Assembly (NCBI GenBank): GCA_944372725.1
Contig: CALWAA010000040.1
Coordinates: 1-8,600, forward strand
Direction of reading: 5' to 3'
DNA length: 8,600 nucleotides
Source of the DNA: an uncultured Bacilli bacterium
GTDB taxonomy: Bacteria; Bacillota_I; Bacilli_A; RF39; UBA660
Shown: positions 4,903 through 8,600 of the stretch, piece after piece
Position numbering within the stretch: the stretch's first letter is position 1
Layout of the letters: each line of letters begins with the position of its first letter
Notes under the pieces: generated by a model
Seen by the model: the letters and a program-made list of their open reading frames with translations, nothing else
Databases searched by the model: none
Told to the model about the DNA's origin: nothing
Translations under genes and position numbers: made by a program

Positions 4903-7290
4903 ATGAAACAAATAATTAAAAGTATAATTCTAAGTTTATTGGCGATTTTTCCAATAACAGTTTATGCCGAATCAGGAATTGAAAAGTTTTATATTAATGC
5001 TGTTGTAGAAGAAAATGGGGATTTAACAGTTGAAGAATATTTCTATTTAAATGGTGAATTTAACGGAATGGAAAGAGAAATTCTTTACCAAAATGATGAT
5101 TTATATGATTTTCATCCTGAACTAGACTATTATGGTGGAAGTAAACTTCATAATGGAAGTGGGATAGAACTATTAGAAATAAGAGCTTTACCCATCGATG
5201 AAAATTTTGATTTTAAAAATATTTCTGGTTCTAAATTTGAAGAAGTAAGTAGTGCTGACAAAGGCGACTATGGTGTTTATACCGTAGATACGTCAAGTAA
5301 TGGGGAAGCTTACCAAATTTATTTACCGGATAATAAGAATAAAGCATTTTATATCAAATACCGACTAAAAAATATGGCGATTATTCATAATGATATTGCG
5401 GAAATCTACTGGAATGCGATAGGCGATTCACTAAGTGAATCAATTGGTACCTTAAGAATAACTGTAACTTTTCCAGGAAATGAAAATGAATTTAGGGTAT
5501 GGGCTCATGGTCCTTTAAATGGCAAAATAAACAAAGTCTCAAATCAAGAATTAGTTGCTGAAGTAACGAATGTTTACAGTTATGAAGCCGTTGATATTAG
5601 AGCAGCCTTTGATAAATCTGTAATTCCGAGTTCTACTAAAAAAACAAATGTTGATGCCCTAGCAAAAATACTAAACTATGAAGAAGATGCGGCTAATCAA
5701 GCAAATTATGAACGAGAACAGGAAGAATATAAAAACCAACAAACTGCATATGAAGAATTAGCTTATTGTAACCGTTATCCAACTAGGTCTTGCTATAATA
5801 ATGCCAAATATTATATTTCTTTAGTTACAGATGAAACTGTTTTTAAAGACTTACAAACCAAATTAGAAGAATTACATGTTCTTGTGATAGAAAAAGAAGA
5901 AAAAACTGCGAAAGAAGATGTAAAGTTAGCTTTAGAATATCGTGATTACTATTGGTATAACGAAGCAATGGAGTCAGTAAAACTATTAGAAAATAGGAAA
6001 TTAAAAAGTGAATTATTAGCAAAGTTAGTGCCTGTTAAACAAGAAATTATCGAAAAAGAAGAAAAATTTAATGAAACAGCAACTATTATCAGTTGTCTTA
6101 TAATTGTATGTTTAATTGGAACCGGAATATATCTATATTTTAAATGTGATAAAGAATATAATGTTCAATTTGACCACAAATATATGCGTGATTTTCCTAA
6201 TGATTTTTCTCCAGCAACAGTAGAATATTTGATGAAAAAGAAAATAACGGAAGAATCCATTTCGGCTGAAATTTTATATTTAATTTATATGAAAAAAATA
6301 AAAGCCACCAAAGACGAAGAAAAAAAGGATATACTTTTAGAAAAAAATGGTTTAAAACTAGACCATGAAAATGATTTAGAAAAAGCTTTAATAAATTTAA
6401 TTTTTAGAAGTAAATCCAAAATTTGGTTAAAAGATTTAAAGAAAACAGCCCAAACATCAACAAGTTTTTATAAGGATTATCAAAAAGTAAATAAAATCAT
6501 GTTGAATATTGCCTTAAATGAACACTTATATGAAGAAGATAAAAGCAAATTAGAAAGTAAATCTGAGAAAAAAACATCTTGGAAAGGGATTGTTTCTGTC
6601 ATAATTCTTCTTGCCACAGCCAGTATAGGGTTTCTTGCCTTTATTCTTGCTCTTATAATAATTCTATGCTGGAACAAGAATACGATATCTTATAAGTTAA
6701 AAGAAAAAAACAGTTTATCTTATCGTATCAAAAAATATAGTCGTCTTATTGCAACATTGGCAATGATTTATGCGGTAGTAGGCATAATCCATTTATTTGC
6801 TACCAAGCATTTTGTTTATGATGCAGGTTTATTTTATTTATATGTTTTAATAGTAGCTATCATACTCATAATATATAGTGTCATTGCTAGAAAAAGAACT
6901 GAAAAGGGAGCATTAGAATATAAAAAGTGGCGAGCTTTTAAACAGTTTCTAAAAGATTTTGGCTCTATGGATGAAAAGACCTTACCAGAAATAATTTTAT
7001 GGGAAAAATATTTAGTTTATGCAGTAGTTTTAGGATGTGCTAATAAGCTTTCTAAAACCATGAAGATAAAACTAGAAGATATGAATGTCGATTATACCTT
7101 TAGCTTTGATGCAATAACTCTCACTAATTTAAACATTATATCCCATGCAGTTTCCACATCTATCCATAGTGCTAGAACCTATAATAGTTCTTCTGGCAGT
7201 TCTAATTGGTCTAGTGGCTCTGGTGGGGGAGGAGGATTCTCATCAGGTGGTGGCTTCGGCGGAGGTGGAGGCGGCGGAGGCCGTTTCTAG
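4903..7290 (+). CDS. DUF2207-family membrane protein with glycine-rich tail and duplicated helical insertion
   Basis: A 795-residue protein of unknown function. Residues 1-22 are a signal peptide (Lys-containing start, hydrophobic core, cleavage likely after VYA). Residues about 25-240 match the extracytoplasmic beta domain of DUF2207. Residues about 245-390 are an acidic/basic helical insertion with two cysteines (289, 297) and a duplicated unit (298-334 and 352-388). Membrane segments lie near 393-414, 562-590, 614-633 and 641-663. The stretch KWRAFKQFLKDF to LGCANKLSK (675-717) with WEKYLVYA is the conserved block seen near the C-terminal end of the family. The protein ends in Ser/Gly repeats and a run of glycines (about 765-794), also a family trait. 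It is longer than usual members (about 550-650, from memory), the insertion accounting for the excess. It begins 38 bases after the GNAT gene and ends one base before ogt. Confidence 0.85.
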   Translation: MKQIIKSIILSLLAIFPITVYAESGIEKFYINAVVEENGDLTVEEYFYLNGEFNGMEREILYQNDDLYDFHPELDYYGGSKLHNGSGIELLEIRALPIDENFDFKNISGSKFEEVSSADKGDYGVYTVDTSSNGEAYQIYLPDNKNKAFYIKYRLKNMAIIHNDIAEIYWNAIGDSLSESIGTLRITVTFPGNENEFRVWAHGPLNGKINKVSNQELVAEVTNVYSYEAVDIRAAFDKSVIPSSTKKTNVDALAKILNYEEDAANQANYEREQEEYKNQQTAYEELAYCNRYPTRSCYNNAKYYISLVTDETVFKDLQTKLEELHVLVIEKEEKTAKEDVKLALEYRDYYWYNEAMESVKLLENRKLKSELLAKLVPVKQEIIEKEEKFNETATIISCLIIVCLIGTGIYLYFKCDKEYNVQFDHKYMRDFPNDFSPATVEYLMKKKITEESISAEILYLIYMKKIKATKDEEKKDILLEKNGLKLDHENDLEKALINLIFRSKSKIWLKDLKKTAQTSTSFYKDYQKVNKIMLNIALNEHLYEEDKSKLESKSEKKTSWKGIVSVIILLATASIGFLAFILALIIILCWNKNTISYKLKEKNSLSYRIKKYSRLIATLAMIYAVVGIIHLFATKHFVYDAGLFYLYVLIVAIILIIYSVIARKRTEKGALEYKKWRAFKQFLKDFGSMDEKTLPEIILWEKYLVYAVVLGCANKLSKTMKIKLEDMNVDYTFSFDAITLTNLNIISHAVSTSIHSARTYNSSSGSSNWSSGSGGGGGFSSGGGFGGGGGGGGRF
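5794..6066 (+). repeat. Two diverged 37-residue protein repeats inside the DUF2207 gene
   Basis: Codons for residues 298-334 (5794-5904) and 352-388 (5956-6066) encode units that align without gaps over 37 positions. Both begin YN-x-A, share Leu at the 10th, 20th and 24th positions and end in IEKEEK. I count 13 identical positions by eye, plus many conservative ones. The period is 54 residues. The pattern suggests a duplicated helical hairpin, somewhat TPR-like, placed outside the membrane. Confidence 0.5.
7276..7280 (+). promoter_or_regulatory. Ribosome binding site of ogt formed by glycine codons of the upstream gene
   Basis: GGAGG falls in the glycine-codon run that ends the DUF2207 gene, 11 bases before ATG 7292. 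The spacing is longer than ideal, but it is the only nearby match. GGAGG also occurs several more times upstream in the same run. Confidence 0.55.
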
Positions 7291-7291
7291 T

Positions 7292-7801
7292 ATGATTTAT
7301 ATAAGTACATACACTTCACCTATTGGCGATATCTTACTTGCTAGCAACAATAATAAATTAATTGGTCTATGGTTTAAAAATCAAAAATATTATATGAATT
7401 CGATAAAAGAAGAAACAGAAGAAAAAAATGATGAGGAAACATTAATGAAAGCCAAAAAATGGTTAGACAGATATTTTAAGGGAGAAAAACCAAACATAAA
7501 AGAACTTTCTCTAAATCCGGATGGAACTGAGTTTAGAAAAAAAGTTTGGCAAATTCTTTGTGAAATACCTTACGGAAGCACTATAACTTACAAAGAAATA
7601 GCATTAAAATTAGCGAAAGAAAAAGGACTTAAAAGTTTGTCTGCTCAAGCAGTTGGCGGTGCTGTAGGTCATAACCCGATATCCATTATAATTCCCTGTC
7701 ACAGAGTAGTTGGGTCAAATGGCAAATTAACAGGATATGCGGGAGGACTAGATAAAAAAGAATATTTATTAGAACTTGAAAAAATAGAAAGGAAAATATA
7801 A
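7292..7801 (+). CDS. ogt: Methylated-DNA--[protein]-cysteine S-methyltransferase
   Basis: A 169-residue suicide repair protein that takes the methyl group from O6-methylguanine (and O4-methylthymine) in DNA onto its own cysteine. The N-terminal ribonuclease-like domain begins IYISTYTSPIGDILLAS. The C-terminal DNA-binding domain has GTEFRKKVWQIL (78-89), IPYGSTITYKEIA (92-104) and the active-site motif PCHRVVG (135-141) with acceptor Cys136, followed by GKLTGYAGGLDKKEYLL. All hallmark residues are present and the length is normal, with no Ada-type regulatory domain. ATG 7292 is chosen because the domain starts there; the upstream in-frame ATG at 7145 would overlap the DUF2207 gene by about 146 bases and add a non-homologous read-through of its glycine region. 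The gene starts one base after the DUF2207 stop and ends directly at the Nudix ATG. Confidence 0.95.
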   Translation: MIYISTYTSPIGDILLASNNNKLIGLWFKNQKYYMNSIKEETEEKNDEETLMKAKKWLDRYFKGEKPNIKELSLNPDGTEFRKKVWQILCEIPYGSTITYKEIALKLAKEKGLKSLSAQAVGGAVGHNPISIIIPCHRVVGSNGKLTGYAGGLDKKEYLLELEKIERKI

Positions 7802-8263
7802 ATGAATAAACCAATAAGAAAAGCGGTAAGAACATATCTAATAGAAGAAAATAATATTGTTGCAATAAAATACAAAAAACAAGAGGCAAAAGATTTTTAT
7901 GATATTCCAGGTGGAAAAATAGAAGAAAATGAGCTTTCTTTTGAAACATCTATTCGTGAATTTAAAGAAGAAACAGGAATGGATATTATAAGTCAAACTT
8001 ATAAAGGAAGAGTAATTGTTGAATGTCCAAATAGAATTTTTGATTTTGATATTTATATAGTTGAAAAGTATAAAGGCGAACCAAAAGAATTTAAAGAAAA
8101 TAGTTCTGAATGGATAAATATAGAAGAGTTATTAGCAAAGCCCAAAATATTTTCAAGCGTTGCAGTTATACAATTTTTAAATCAAGACAATAATATTAAT
8201 TTGAAAATGGATATGGATAATAATGATAAAATTATAAAAATAGAAAAAATTAATTTTGATTAA
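7802..8263 (+). CDS. Nudix hydrolase (MutT-like)
   Basis: A 153-residue protein with a complete Nudix box at residues 38-60, running from GKIEENE to REFKEETGM, which fits G-x5-E-x7-RE-U-x-EE-x-G-U exactly. The metal-binding glutamates (53, 56, 57) are intact. Nudix enzymes cleave a nucleoside diphosphate linked to another group; substrates range from oxidised dNTPs to NADH, ADP-ribose and cap-like RNA ends, and the sequence does not say which. The DFYDIPGGKI lead-in is standard. The last 25 or so residues are Asn/Asp/Lys-rich and look like a disordered or divergent tail beyond the fold. The ATG follows the ogt stop with no gap, and AAAGGAAA upstream serves as the ribosome binding site. Placement beside ogt would suit a nucleotide-pool cleaning role, but that is inference. 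It is the last intact gene of the operon; no terminator directly follows. Confidence 0.9.
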   Translation: MNKPIRKAVRTYLIEENNIVAIKYKKQEAKDFYDIPGGKIEENELSFETSIREFKEETGMDIISQTYKGRVIVECPNRIFDFDIYIVEKYKGEPKEFKENSSEWINIEELLAKPKIFSSVAVIQFLNQDNNINLKMDMDNNDKIIKIEKINFD

Positions 8264-8277
8264 AAAAAACATTATGA

Positions 8278-8528
8278 TGTAGTTCTGGCATGACATTTGC
8301 TGTTACTGGTCCATCAAAAAAACAAAACTAAATTAAAATGATAAGAGGAAACATTAAATTTGGATGAGGAAGAAAAAATATCAGAATAGAGGGAACATAT
8401 TTTAGAATAAGAGCTGATTCATGGTGGGATTTAGAACTTCCAACTCAAGATGAAATGAAAAATATTTAGTGGAAGAAAATATAATAATTAGCATTAAATA
8501 CAAGTTGAAAAAAGTTTATAAAAGTTAG
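8278..8528 (+). pseudogene. Decayed gene of unknown family
   Basis: The stretch 8264-8600 has no intact gene. One frame from 8278 reads CSSGMTFAVTGPSKKQN, stops at TAA (8329), continues MIRGNIKFG, stops at TGA (8365), then gives a clearly protein-like segment including RIEGTYFRIRADSWW and LELPTQDEMKNI before TAG (8467). A one-base shift then continues as VEENIIISIKYKLKKVYKS to TAG (8526). Two internal stops and one frameshift in otherwise coherent peptide sequence suggest a relic. No Shine-Dalgarno site precedes either ATG. I do not recognise the family. An alternative is that only the 8368-8466 piece was ever coding and the rest is chance. Confidence 0.4.
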
Positions 8529-8540
8529 TATTTACAGCCT

Positions 8541-8574
8541 AAATGAGAGATTAAGATAATGATCTCTTGTTTTT
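8541..8574 (+). terminator. Rho-independent terminator
   Basis: AAATGAGAGAT (8541-8551) pairs with ATCTCTTGTTT (8562-8572) over 11 positions including two G-U pairs, with the core AGAGAT/ATCTCT perfect. The loop is about 10 bases and T residues run to 8574. It would end transcripts from the rlmD-to-Nudix operon or those of the decayed gene. Confidence 0.55.
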
Positions 8575-8600
8575 ATGTGGATAAATAGGCAAAAGTTGTT

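Noticed and set aside
7145..7291. Longer form of the ogt protein starting at 7145
   Set aside because: The extra 49 residues are an out-of-frame reading of the DUF2207 tail and have no counterpart in the Ogt family; the Ogt domain begins at 7292.
8338..8469. Possible recoding of TGA as tryptophan (8365-8367), which would lengthen the peptide in the decayed gene
   Set aside because: TGA is a true stop at the end of rlmD, Trp is encoded by TGG in the genes here, and the same frame also has TAA and TAG.
8505..8534. TTGAAA followed by TAGTAT or TATTTA as a promoter reading out of the window
   Set aside because: Spacing is 15 or 18 bases with poor -10 matches, and a terminator hairpin lies directly downstream.

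Overview
The window is strongly A+T-rich, uses mostly A/T-ending codons, and carries all its genes on the + strand with Gram-positive-type Shine-Dalgarno sites. TGA is a genuine stop (it ends the rRNA methyltransferase gene) and Trp is encoded by TGG, so this is code 11 and not a Mycoplasma-type code. Together with the secreted and membrane protein types, this suggests a low-GC member of the Bacilli or a related uncultured gut Firmicute; that placement is inference.

Layout. (1) 1-1017: the 3' part of a gene for a secreted or surface-anchored transglutaminase-like protein, closed by a hairpin terminator (1034-1067). (2) 1067-2710: a promoter and a gene for a one-piece ABC half-transporter (membrane domain plus ATPase). 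(3) 2711-3060: no intact gene; broken reading frames that look like a decayed leucine-rich-repeat (BspA-like) protein gene, then a weak terminator-like hairpin. (4) 3061-8263: a second promoter, nearly identical over 29 bp to the first, followed by five tightly packed genes: 23S rRNA uracil-C5 methyltransferase (RlmD/RlmCD family), a GNAT acetyltransferase with a four-cysteine tail, a large DUF2207 membrane protein with a duplicated helical insertion and a poly-glycine tail, a methylated-DNA--protein-cysteine methyltransferase (Ogt), and a Nudix hydrolase. (5) 8264-8600: a second decayed gene and a terminator hairpin near the window end.

The 3108-8263 block looks like one operon, with gaps of 2, 38, 1 and 0 bases. 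Three of its products act on RNA, DNA or (probably) nucleotides, giving a loose nucleic-acid maintenance theme; the GNAT and DUF2207 proteins have no assigned role in it.

I do not see a clearly new system such as a defence island, CRISPR array or mobile element. The points most worth a second look are the extra-cytoplasmic duplicated insertion in the DUF2207 protein, the repeated promoter module with its very short leader, glycine codons that double as the ribosome binding site of ogt, and the two gene relics.
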